Shown: positions 1 to 7,352 of the stretch, in pieces
Layout of the letters: each line of letters starts with the position of its first letter
How positions within the stretch are numbered: the stretch's first letter is position 1
NCBI GenBank assembly: GCA_003427395.1
Contig: BFEA01000032.1
Location: 1,849,921-1,871,781 of the forward strand
From: Chara braunii
Lineage: Eukaryota > Streptophyta > Charophyceae > Charales > Characeae
DNA: 21,861 nucleotides
Reading direction: 5' to 3'
The notes under the pieces: generated by a model
Told to the model about the DNA's origin: nothing
Databases searched by the model: none
What the model saw: the letters and a program-made list of their open reading frames with translations, nothing else
Translations under genes and position numbers: made by a program

Positions 1-265
1 ATTACTATTTTTATTATTGTGCAATCAGATTCGCATACTTCGACACCTCACATGCATACAAACAGATGGTAAGCCCCTCTTGCCCATGGCGCCCAACTCA
101 AAGCTCGAAGATATGGAAACCAAGACACCGTTCAGATGCAAGCTTGCTTCAACAGGCTATGGTGCATCAACACCCACACATCGCAACTCTTATCTCTGTG
201 TCCAGCACCACTGTGCACATTCACTCAACTCAAGACCACTCATGGATACCCCAAGCACACATTCT

Positions 266-281
266 ACACACACACACACAC
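266..281. repeat. (AC)8 microsatellite
   Basis: Eight perfect AC units, in a longer stretch enriched in CA and CACA words. Confidence 0.9.
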
Positions 282-360
282 TCAAGCACAGACAAAACGA
301 CAGACACAGACCAAAGAGGACAAGGTGGTCAGGCATGTAAGTACGGATATAGATAGACAA

Positions 361-376
361 GTATGCAGAAGCATAC
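361..376. repeat. Perfect 6-bp inverted repeat
   Basis: GTATGC and GCATAC flank the loop AGAA. It is small enough to be chance, and lies in CAGA-like simple sequence. Confidence 0.5.
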
Positions 377-919
377 GTATAAAGACAGACAGGCTGGGCT
401 AGATACATACACAGGCCACACACAGACTGTGGGCAGGAAGATAGCAGGCCACCACGGTCGGGCTTGCCTCCTTGTATCTAGATATGTGGTAATCCTTGGG
501 TGCAGTTGGCATCCGTGTGTTGGGGAACGAGATTGGGAATCATGCAGGAGACATGCCTGACATTGGCCGAGATCTGCTCATACTTCGGGAAACCGTTAAT
601 GTCATTAGCGGCATTATAGATAGTAGGATAGATAGGATTTGTCATTTGTAGTCCGGGCGAAGGGCGCAAGATAGGAGTCCGACATTGGTTCTTTGTTGAT
701 GATGATGGGACTATTCCAATGATTGCCGATTGCGAGCCTTTGCTGAGCCCTTATTTGGAGAAACTCGTGATGCAATTCTGCTGTTGGTTCGAGGTCACGA
801 CTACCTGGTTTTATGTATATATTGCTGTTTTCTGAAGCTCGCTGTCGCTCATTTTCCTTACATCTTGTGTAAGCTAATTTTATTATTTCTTTTATTATTA
901 TTATTTGATTGGTATTATC

Positions 920-920
<1 letters not shown>

Positions 921-1013
<93 letters not shown>

Positions 1014-1026
1014 CATTATTATTATT
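921..1026. repeat. (TTA)n microsatellite
   Basis: About 35 TTA units with one phase slip near 971 and one C interruption near 1013. The slip suggests two adjacent expansions or a one-base loss. It creates long artificial Tyr/Ile/Leu frames that should not be called genes. Confidence 0.97.
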
Positions 1027-1259
1027 GTTGTTAGTAAAAATCAGTTTTCATTCACACTTCTCATGCATTCAGACATATACGCGGCAAACTGGTGACAAGC
1101 GCGGACTCAAAGCTCAGAGAAAATAGCAACTCAGAACGCAGTTTAGATACAAGTTCACATCGGATGGCTGTGGCGCACGAGCGCCTACAACTCTCAGTTC
1201 GTCAACTGAGCTCAAGACACTGACAACTTCGGATCACCCTGGAGATCCTACACGTAGCA

Positions 1260-2110
1260 GGCTGTATCACGTATACAATCACACAAAGACAGAACGACAG
1301 ACACGAACAGACGAAAAACAACAGACAGACAGAGGACACAGACAGATACACACGGACAGATATAGACAGACAGATCGGATGAATACTGGGACAAAGCAGA
1401 CCTAGACAGACAGAATCTGATAAATGAGACAGGGGGACGAAAAGCCAGATAGACACACAACAACAGTCTGACTAAACAGAAACAGTCAAATCAACAGACG
1501 GCGGACATACAGACAGTCGGACAGACTCATCGAACAAAACAAGAAACAGGCAAGCAGGCAAAACAACAACAGACAAAAACAGATGCACAAACAGTCATGT
1601 TTCATATCTCGCAGGCAAATGTCACAATCCACAGTCAGGGTTCATGCGTCCCAGGCAGAAGTCAGGTTCCAAAGATGAGAAAGTCGTGACTTACAGACTC
1701 AAACAACGGTGCCCCTATGAAAATTCGGGAAAAGTACTGAGTCTTAACACTCTGAAGCAGACAGGCTAATGGGCAGGAGGTATCAGGTCTGAGATTGAGA
1801 AAAAGGGAGCATAGGCAGATACAGACGAACGACCAATCTGACACAGACAAGACAAGCAAACAGACCGAGACAGACGAATCATGACAGACACTGACTGACA
1901 GACAGGGGCTGACAAACGAACACATACAGGTAGACACCTAGACAAACAAAAACATACATACGGGCATGCCGACATGCACACAGAAACAGAATGACAGACG
2001 TGAACGATGTCAGATATTAACGGACTGACTGACAACCAGTCAGACAAGCGGACACAGTCAGTAAGACGAGCAAACACAATTAGTCAGGCAGACAGACACA
2101 GATAAACGGA
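1260..2110. repeat. Degenerate CAGA/GACA-type simple sequence
   Basis: About 850 bases dominated by the words CAGA, GACA, ACAG and AACA, with very little T on the + strand. No perfect period persists, so this is an old, scrambled tetranucleotide-type array. Frames on the - strand rich in Ser, Val, Cys and Leu (for example 1202-1456 and 1766-2077) are artefacts of this composition. Nothing suggests a gene. Confidence 0.8.
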
Positions 2111-2654
2111 CAAACAATCAGCCATGGGCAAACGACAAGCGAACATGCATGCACACACACACTGAAGAAAAAGGGAAAGAATGAGAGGCAGGTAGGGAAG
2201 AAAAGATGAGGTGGTGTAGGTGCAGGCGTGCATGTTTGCGGGGTACGTATAAAACACTTGTGTGTGGGCAAGGCTACTATCCCGTCAGGCCTTCACCAAT
2301 GCGTCAGAAGGGTGGGTCTTGATAGCCCATCGAGAATGCGTTTGACTGATGAATAAGGACTCAAGGCATCGGGCTGATTCAACAAGAGGGAGGGGTCTTT
2401 TCACCAACCCTGCAGATGGCTGCTGGCTCACACCCCTGAAACAGACAACTGTAAGTCTGAGGAACTAATCTGACACAGCCGTAAGGCCGTCGCACGCGTA
2501 TGAGAGAAGGGGAGAAAGAGAGAGAGAGAAAAAGAAAGCCTTACCAGGTTGCGGTTGGCTGCTGACGCAACAACTGTGCGACTTGCTCCCCGAGTACAAC
2601 GCACCCCTCCTGTTAACCATATCCGACCGGGAAAGTAAGCCGGTATACGTTAAT
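2111..2654. other. Unassigned spacer with a short GA-rich tract
   Basis: No gene seen. A purine tract of GAGA and GAAA words lies at about 2501-2538. The flanking sequence is of mixed composition and shows no coding pattern on either strand. Confidence 0.6.
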
Positions 2655-2679
2655 TGTATTACTATTATTTTTATTTTTA

Positions 2680-2741
<62 letters not shown>

Positions 2742-2742
2742 T
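2655..2742. repeat. (ATT)n microsatellite
   Basis: An imperfect ATTTTT leader (2660-2683) runs into about 19 perfect ATT units. On the + strand it has the same T-rich orientation as the arrays at 921 and 3430. Confidence 0.96.
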
Positions 2743-3428
2743 CGGTAAATGGTGGTCCCATCAGGCCCCGCGTCCGCCCTTGAATGAAGGTAGGCCCGAA
2801 TGACCGCGAGGGGCCTTTGCCTCAGCATGTTCCAAGATGGGTCTCAGACAGTTGTTGCATACTAAGTTGACTGAAGATGCAACATGGGCTACGCCCTGGA
2901 CACTCCCAAAAGAAGTGGTGCATCAGTCAACCGAGCCAGGATGGGGGGTCAATGCGCTCAGGGACACGCAGCGCAAGGACAATCCATTGTATAGTAGCCG
3001 CGGGGAACGCGGCATTGTCACCATATTTGCGCTCAAGCACGACGTGGTGTGTGTGGTAAGCAGAGGACTGGGATATTAGCGGACTATGGGCAGTCACGCG
3101 GAACAGCAAGCATGTGTTCGCACGGCTGCAAACGTAGGCGTGGAAATAGTCAGCATTGCGCCAGCATAATCTGCGGGCGGGACCACAAGCACGTCTCCTT
3201 GATTCTAGAGAGTCGCATGCGGAACGACATGCATGTGATTGTACCTAAGGTTGTGTGGCAGAAGTTAATGAGAAGAAGGAGTGAGAAGTAGGGAAAAGTT
3301 TTGGCATGAGAGACATTGATTAAAATGTTTTCCTCTTCCTGATCCCTTGCTATTTACAGAATCCTCTGAGAACCTTGACGAAAAGTAGTCAGAAATAATA
3401 TTATTGTTTCTAATATTGTTATAATTGC

Positions 3429-3429
<1 letters not shown>
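2743..3429. other. Unassigned region with weak 80-codon frames
   Basis: Two overlapping + strand frames of 80 codons (2837-3079 and 3049-3291) are open here. Neither shows a motif, low-complexity signature or family resemblance I recognise. The composition is less biased than in the flanking simple sequence, so a remnant exon or transposon fragment is possible but not supported. Confidence 0.4.
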
Positions 3430-3463
<34 letters not shown>

Positions 3464-3505
3464 TATTATTATAATTAACCATTATTATTGTTTTTTTTTT
3501 TTTTT
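3430..3505. repeat. (TTA)n microsatellite followed by poly-T
   Basis: About 14 TTA units with a phase slip near 3460, then AT-rich sequence and a 15-base T run (about 3491-3505). Confidence 0.95.
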
Positions 3506-4060
3506 AATAATGCTATTATTTGATTATTTTCAGTTGACATATGACAAAACTGGCGGTCGGAGAGAGACGGAGGATATAGGGCGACGGGAAGGAGAGAAAC
3601 ATGGTCACTACGTAACGGTGCCTACCCCCGTTCCATCCTCCTCCCTACTTATCATTGTGTGGTCTCCTCAAGACACCTGTCTCTTTAACCATGACTGATG
3701 TATTCCCATTAAGGGGATTCTGGCTTACCGACTCTAAGGATCGGACAAGTAATAACGACGACTAGGTGTGACCGAGTAAACAGGGCGATTGCGGGAGCTC
3801 TGCCGGAGTTCAGGAGGAACTCTGGAGGCAGGGAACCATGAGGTACGCATGACTATCCCCTTCGCATATACCCTTACAGGCTACGCACTTCTATTGGACT
3901 GCCTGTATGATTGTATGGTATACTGCTTGTACTTTCTTTAAGACTAAGATAATCAGAAGGGAAAAAAAATATATGATTGGAATAAGAATCCTGCCTGGTG
4001 AAATGGAAGGAACCTAAATTAACTAAGAAGGAACCTTAGACTGTTTGGACTTGAAAAATG
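3506..4060. other. Unassigned spacer before the hairpin array
   Basis: No gene or repeat recognised. A 62-codon frame at 3510-3698 has no distinguishing features. Confidence 0.5.
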
Positions 4061-4103
4061 AAGTAGGGCGATGGAGGCTCATGTGTGAGTCGTCACACTA
4101 CTT
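4061..4103 (+). other. Hairpin, TGTG loop
   Basis: Outer arms AAGTAG (4061) and CTACTT (4098) enclose an internal loop and an inner stem, TGGAGGCTCA against TGAGTCGTCA, around TGTG (4082-4085). The inner stem has two G.T wobbles and an A.G mismatch at the seventh pair, a place where other copies also carry a purine-purine mismatch. Confidence 0.8.
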
Positions 4104-4138
4104 ATGTATGTGCTGATGTGACTCAGGGTTGACACTTA

Positions 4139-4159
4139 GGTACTCATGTGTAAGTTACC
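4139..4159 (+). other. Hairpin, TGTG loop
   Basis: GGTACTCA pairs with TAAGTTACC around TGTG, with one bulged T and one C.A mismatch. A more decayed relative with the same loop lies near 5081-5100. Confidence 0.7.
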
Positions 4160-4283
4160 TTGCTATCTGTTAGATCGACTGTCGTCGTGAAGGGCAGATG
4201 TGTCTAACAATAACTCATGAAATAAATTAGGAACTCTCTACCGGATCGACTGTCGTCGTGACGGGAAGGGGGTTCTAACAATA

Positions 4284-4303
4284 ACCTAGGAACTAAATTA
4301 GGT
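4284..4303 (+). other. Spacer hairpin within a 71-bp unit
   Basis: ACCTA pairs perfectly with TAGGT across a 10-base loop. The equivalent spacer at 4852-4871 pairs ACTTA with TAAGT and the one at 4709-4730 pairs TACTTAT with ATAAGTA, so the spacer of some units can form its own stem. Confidence 0.55.
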
Positions 4304-4708
4304 GCTCTCTACCGTAACGACTTTGGTCGTGACGGAAAGAGGGTACTAACAAATACTTATGAGTTAGTCCAGGTGCTCTCTACCGGATCGACTGTGGTCG
4401 TGATGGGACGAGGGTACAAACAAATACATGTGAACTTATTTACGTATTCTCTACCGGAACGAATGTCATCGTGACGGGACGAGAGTACAAACAATCAATT
4501 ATGAACTAATCTTAGTACTCTCTATCGGATTGACTGTCATCGTGATGGGACGAGAGTACAAACTAGCACATGTAAACTAATCTAAGTGCTCTCTACCGGA
4601 ACGACTATCATCGTGATGGGACGAGAGTACAAACAAACTCATGCGAACTAATTTAAGTACTCTCTACCGGATCGGCTGTCGTCGTGATGGGACGGGGGTA
4701 CGGACAAA

Positions 4709-4730
4709 TACTTATGGACTAAAATAAGTA
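4709..4730 (+). other. Spacer hairpin within a 71-bp unit, 7-bp perfect stem
   Basis: TACTTAT (4709-4715) pairs with ATAAGTA (4724-4730) across GGACTAAA. It overlaps the outer arm of the next main hairpin, so the two folds would compete. Confidence 0.6.
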
Positions 4731-5230
4731 CTCTATACCAGATCGATTGTCATCGTGATGGGACGAGGGTACAAACAAATACTCATAAACTAAAGTTGGT
4801 ACTCTCTATCGAATCGATTGTCGTCGTGATGGGACGAGGGTACAAACAACCACTTACGAACTAATCTAAGTACTCTCTATTGGATCGACTACCGTCGTGA
4901 CGGGTAGAGGTACCTGACAGCAACTTATGAGCTAGATTAGGTGCTCTCTACCAGATCGACAATCGTCGTGATGGAAAACGAGTACTAACATACTTATGAG
5001 ATAAATTAGATACTCTCTACCGTAACGACTGCCGTCGTAACGAGCAGGGGTGTCTGACGTTGATTTGGGAACCACACTCGATATTCATGTGTAGTTTACC
5101 TTACTCCCTACCGGATCGACTGTCGTCATGACGGGAAGAGGGGTCTGATTCTTAGAAAATAATGAAAGAAGGTTCCAGGGTGGGTCATCCTATTCGCTCG
5201 GTTGAACCTAAGGCCGACTAACAATCTGAA

Positions 5231-5258
5231 GAGAGTAGGAAATAACATTTCTACTCTT
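5231..5258 (+). other. Hairpin, 12-13 bp stem, AAC loop
   Basis: The arm at 5231-5243 pairs with 5247-5258 with one bulged G at 5238, closed by AAC. All other pairs are Watson-Crick except a possible terminal G.T. Confidence 0.75.
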
Positions 5259-5301
5259 CCTCTCCTAGCTTACTTACCCTTGATAGTTCGACCACCAAAC
5301 T

Positions 5302-5339
5302 GGTAATAGGGAGGCTTCTGTAGGAGTCGTCCTGTTACT
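5302..5339 (+). other. Hairpin, 17-position stem, TGTA loop
   Basis: GGTAATAGGGAGGCTTC (5302-5318) pairs with GGAGTCGTCCTGTTACT (5323-5339). There are 11 Watson-Crick pairs, 5 G.T wobbles and one A.G mismatch at the seventh pair from the loop. The wobbles would be A.C mismatches in a - strand transcript. Confidence 0.88.
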
Positions 5340-5372
5340 TGTTTAACGGTCGGACTACTCATTACCCAAGGA

Positions 5373-5412
5373 AGGTAGTAGAGGGACCTCTGTCGGGGTC
5401 TGTCTATTACCT
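5373..5412 (+). other. Hairpin, 18-position stem, TGTC loop
   Basis: AGGTAGTAGAGGGACCTC (5373-5390) pairs with GGGGTCTGTCTATTACCT (5395-5412). There are 14 Watson-Crick pairs, 3 G.T wobbles and one G.G mismatch at the eighth pair. This is the longest and most regular stem in the array. Confidence 0.9.
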
Positions 5413-5440
5413 ATTTGATTCTGTACTAACTCTCTAAGAA

Positions 5441-5460
5441 GATACTCCTGTAGGAATATC
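5441..5460 (+). other. Hairpin, 8-position stem, TGTA loop
   Basis: GATACTCC pairs with GGAATATC around TGTA with one C.A mismatch. Confidence 0.72.
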
Positions 5461-5480
5461 CTAAACCCTCGTTTTCTGTC

Positions 5481-5512
5481 TAAGCTAAGATGGTCTCAGA
5501 TCGGTCAGCTTA
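5481..5512 (+). other. Inverted repeat TAAGCT / AGCTTA
   Basis: Perfect 6-bp arms at 5481-5486 and 5507-5512 with a 20-base loop. It sits where the roughly 70-bp rhythm predicts a hairpin. Confidence 0.55.
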
Positions 5513-5535
5513 AAAAAGGCAACAGATTGGCCTTG

Positions 5536-5550
5536 TTAGGATTATCCTAA
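5536..5550 (+). other. 15-bp near-perfect palindrome
   Basis: TTAGGAT and ATCCTAA flank a single T. As DNA it is an odd-length dyad. As RNA the innermost pairs could not close, leaving a shorter stem. Confidence 0.65.
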
Positions 5551-5576
5551 TGCACTCTTGAAGTGGGCCTTATCAT

Positions 5577-5617
5577 GTGATAGTAGGGGGCTCTTGTACG
5601 GGTCGCCTATTATTCAC
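5577..5617 (+). other. Hairpin, about 17 positions, TGTA loop
   Basis: The arm 5579-5593 pairs with 5600-5614 around a loop holding TGTA (5595-5598). There are four G.T wobbles, a G.G mismatch at the seventh pair, and a possible extension GTG with CAC at the base. Confidence 0.85.
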
Positions 5618-5676
5618 GCAGACCATTATTAACCCTGGGAAAGGGCTGACATCCAGATCTTCCAAGAGTATAAAGT

Positions 5677-5713
5677 AAGTAGTAGGGTGCTTCTGTAGGA
5701 GCCTCAACTATTT
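5677..5713 (+). other. Hairpin, two-part stem, TGTA loop
   Basis: The inner arm ending GTGCTTC pairs with GGAGC and following bases around TGTA. The outer AAGTAGT (5677-5683) pairs with ACTATTT (5707-5713) including one G.T. A small internal loop separates them. Confidence 0.75.
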
Positions 5714-5723
5714 GTTGAAGGAA

Positions 5724-5746
5724 GGATGCTCATGTGTGAGCTATCC
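5724..5746 (+). other. Hairpin, 9-bp stem, TGTG loop
   Basis: GGATGCTCA pairs with TGAGC-T-ATCC, with one bulged T, around TGTG. Confidence 0.8.
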
Positions 5747-5813
5747 TGCTACTCTTATTAGATCAAGTGAGGCTAAAAAAGGAGATCAATACTCATCTGT
5801 AACTTACTCGACT

Positions 5814-5832
5814 GTCTGTTCGACTAACAGAC
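5814..5832 (+). other. Perfect 7-bp hairpin
   Basis: GTCTGTT and AACAGAC enclose CGACT. The loop differs from the TGTN class. Confidence 0.7.
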
Positions 5833-5847
5833 TGCTTGGTATTGGCC

Positions 5848-5886
5848 AAGTAGCAAAAGATTCATGTCTGAATCAATCTGCTACTT
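5848..5886 (+). other. Hairpin, 8+6 bp stem, TGTC loop
   Basis: AAGTAGCA (5848) pairs perfectly with TGCTACTT (5879), and inside it GATTCA pairs perfectly with TGAATC around TGTC. A 3x4 internal loop separates the two. The inner stem sequence differs fully from GCTCC/GGAGC copies yet still pairs. Confidence 0.88.
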
Positions 5887-5925
5887 AAGTATGTGAGGAC
5901 AAATTGAAGAGAAAGAAAAGAACAA

Positions 5926-5941
5926 TGCTCCTGTTGGAGCA
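5926..5941 (+). other. Perfect 6-bp hairpin, TGTT loop
   Basis: TGCTCC and GGAGCA flank TGTT. Outer AAG-AC and GT-CTT segments can extend the stem. Confidence 0.8.
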
Positions 5942-6093
5942 AGGTCTTCACGTATCCGGAAAAGGAATAAGGAAAAGAGATAGAACCGCTGAAAAAAGAA
6001 TATTGGTAGGAAAAGAACCACCACGTAGTCCATAGCTGTCCATGGCTTTCAGATGGAAGGGCACGACGATGAAAAAGTTATATCTCATCTACA

Positions 6094-6116
6094 CAAGCAC
6101 CCAAATAGGGCGCTTG
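6094..6116 (+). other. Hairpin, 9-position stem
   Basis: CAAGCACCC pairs with GGGCGCTTG around AAATA with one A.C mismatch. Confidence 0.7.
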
Positions 6117-6196
6117 TCTCCAAAAGAGAAAATACAAAGACTGAGAGTAGGGGAAATATGAGTTTCCTTAAAACGACTTAGGACACAAGCATGGGA

Positions 6197-6214
6197 CTCC
6201 TTTAGAGAAAGGAG
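6197..6214 (+). other. Perfect 7-bp hairpin
   Basis: CTCCTTT and AAAGGAG flank AGAG. Confidence 0.72.
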
Positions 6215-6267
6215 AAAGTGGCGAACGGCTTAGGGTAGGGTTGTGAGAGTAACACTAGGGATTAGAC

Positions 6268-6285
6268 CTGGGATGTCGATCCCAG
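6268..6285 (+). other. Perfect 7-bp hairpin
   Basis: CTGGGAT and ATCCCAG flank GTCG. Confidence 0.75.
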
Positions 6286-6300
6286 AGCTCACTACCGATG

Positions 6301-6321
6301 TCTAAGGGCTCGACCCTTAGA
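6301..6321 (+). other. Perfect 8-bp hairpin
   Basis: TCTAAGGG and CCCTTAGA flank CTCGA. It lies only 15 bases after the previous perfect hairpin and just before the possible LTR start. Confidence 0.78.
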
Positions 6322-6439
6322 TAGCAATATGAGGGAATCGAGTGGGGGTGTTGAATCTTTGTTGATCTGTGTGTGCGCATGTCCTTGTTTATCTACTGCA
6401 TTTCAAGGAAGAGGTTCTACAGAAAGGACCCAAATTTTT

Positions 6440-6472
6440 GTTATCTTTCGATAACAGGTCGGTTGTTACCGA
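6440..6472 (+). other. Two adjacent small hairpins
   Basis: GTTATC and GATAAC flank TTTC (6440-6455). TCGGT and ACCGA flank TGTT (6459-6472), again a TGTN loop. They show the hairpin zone passing the possible LTR start at 6349, which weakens that boundary. Confidence 0.6.
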
Positions 6473-6608
6473 TTAAACTTTCCCCTTTGACTTGATACCC
6501 ACCTCTAAAGACAAACCCTGTGGTCAGTAAAACTGTCACCTGTGGTCATTGCCTAAATGATCCTAGTAACTCTCAAGGGTCCTTTGAAGAAATGTGAGGG
6601 GGCTGGGC

Positions 6609-7100
6609 TTACGTTTCAGGAAAGATAGGGCTGTCTGACATGGTTTGGGAAGTGAGGGACAAGATCAATGGTTGATGGTTGACGCCGTTAGTGCATGTCA
6701 TGTGAACTGTCTTCGCATTATTCTGTGCAGGTCTGTTTTGTGTGTGACTTTGGATTGAAATGGACCTGGTTTGTTGAAGAGTCTCAGACACATAACACTT
6801 GTGAAAGTGGGAAGGGTTATCGGCAGTAATACTTCCATATTCATCATATGACCAACTTAACTATTCTGATGTTCAGTTAAGTCCTAACTTGTTGAGAAAG
6901 CTAGGACGCTCTTTGGTAGAAAGACAGTTTGATTGATATTTGTCAATGAAATAATACATTACGCAATAGCGGGAATAAACTGTCTTTTAAAAAAGTTCGA
7001 CCTGATTATCTTACGGGTCAGTTCTAGGCGTCTTACCTCGCGTATTACACTTTATGCTACAACGATCGAGCAAACGCCCTCGGCCGACCTACCTCTACAA
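6609..7100. other. No gene within the putative LTR body
   Basis: A 60-codon - strand frame at 6609-6791 is open but has no recognisable feature. No convincing TATA box was found. Confidence 0.45.
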
Positions 7101-7150
7101 AGGCAACTAAAAACCTTCGCATGTGGGCCGGTAGCTCAACAGGGATACGC

Positions 7151-7182
7151 CTACCTGAGGGTGGTGACAGCCCCTCGGGTAG
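7151..7182 (+). other. Hairpin in the R/U5 part of the putative LTR
   Basis: CTACCTGAGGG (7151) pairs with CCCTCGGGTAG (7172-7182) across ten bases, with a single T.G wobble. A second perfect stem, GAGGTA with TACCTC around AGTTG (7182-7198), begins on its last base and contains the donor-like GTAAGT at 7185. Confidence 0.65.
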
Positions 7183-7280
7183 AGGTAAGTTGTACCTCGC
7201 GACGTCTCGACCTGTTGCAGGGCGTCGTGAAAGGTATAGCACGCGCGCACGGTCGGAGTGGTGACCGGTTCTTTTTCAAA

Positions 7281-7286
7281 AATAAA
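7281..7286 (+). terminator. AATAAA polyadenylation-type signal
   Basis: AATAAA about 65 bases before the inferred LTR end. This is a usual location for the retroelement RNA 3' end signal, but the hexamer alone is weak evidence. Confidence 0.4.
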
Positions 7287-7352
7287 TCCTGCGTAACACG
7301 ACCGTGAGGTTCAGCGCTCCCAGCAGGGTGCGGGATCGACGCGCGCGACAGG

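Larger units (their letters stand above)
1..920. other. Unassigned region, no supportable gene
   Basis: No reading frame here has a recognisable domain. The short overlapping open frames near the start arise from CA-rich sequence lacking stops. A few CA and CAGA-like tracts and one small palindrome are listed separately. A frame reading into the TTA microsatellite from about 730 encodes only unrecognisable sequence followed by poly-Tyr/Ile. Confidence 0.6.
4163..5143 (+). repeat. 71-bp tandem repeat, about 14 units, each a hairpin
   Basis: The core GATCGAC-loop-GTCG recurs with equivalent bases at 4173, 4244, 4315, 4386, 4457, 4528, 4599, 4670, 4741, 4812, 4883 and 4954. That is twelve copies spaced exactly 71 bp apart. 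Two more follow at spacings of 69 and 91. Each unit has outer arms such as GTACTCTC and GAGAGTAC, then CC against GG, then CGAC against GTCG around TGTC. Variants keep pairing: CGAT with ATCG near 4741, and CGGC with GTCG near 4670. In the 4315 unit CCGT and ACGG, then ACGAC and GTCGT, close a TTTG loop. Units differ at many positions, yet length is constant. Confidence 0.93.
4061..6475 (+). ncRNA. Candidate structured non-coding RNA: array of about 30 hairpins
   Basis: Nearly the whole stretch can be tiled with inverted repeats. The best have 15-18 bp stems closed by a TGTA, TGTC, TGTG or TGTT loop. Between copies the stems vary together: the pair next to the loop is A-T in some copies and C-G in others, and the fifth pair is A-T, G-C or G.T. 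In the long stems I count about 17 G.T pairs against about 3 A.C oppositions, as expected if the + strand transcript folds. No long open frame covers the region, so a protein-coding explanation is unlikely. Function is unknown. It could be a structured RNA, small-RNA precursors, or part of a long LTR or UTR of a retroelement. Transcription is inferred, not shown. Confidence 0.55.
6349..7350 (+). mobile_element. Possible 5' LTR; only the 3' end is supported
   Basis: The right end is placed by the primer-binding site starting three bases later. The sequence before it ends in ACA at 7350, fitting the TG...CA rule. The left end is a guess: TGTTG at 6349 follows the purine-rich GAGTGGGGG. An AATAAA lies 65-70 bases before the right end, as expected for the R region. 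No matching 3' LTR was found downstream by eye, so length cannot be confirmed. The real LTR could be longer and include part of the hairpin array. Confidence 0.4.

Noticed and set aside
730-1126. Open frames encoding poly-Tyr, poly-Ile and poly-Leu
   Set aside because: They are translations of the TTA microsatellite in different frames. The non-repeat part has no recognisable domain.
1202-2271. Series of - strand frames rich in Ser, Val, Cys and Leu
   Set aside because: They read through CAGA/GACA simple sequence, which lacks stops in several frames. Composition explains them.
4163-5143. CRISPR array reading of the 71-bp repeats
   Set aside because: The spacers are homologous between units rather than unique, repeats are diverged, and the context is eukaryotic with no cas genes.
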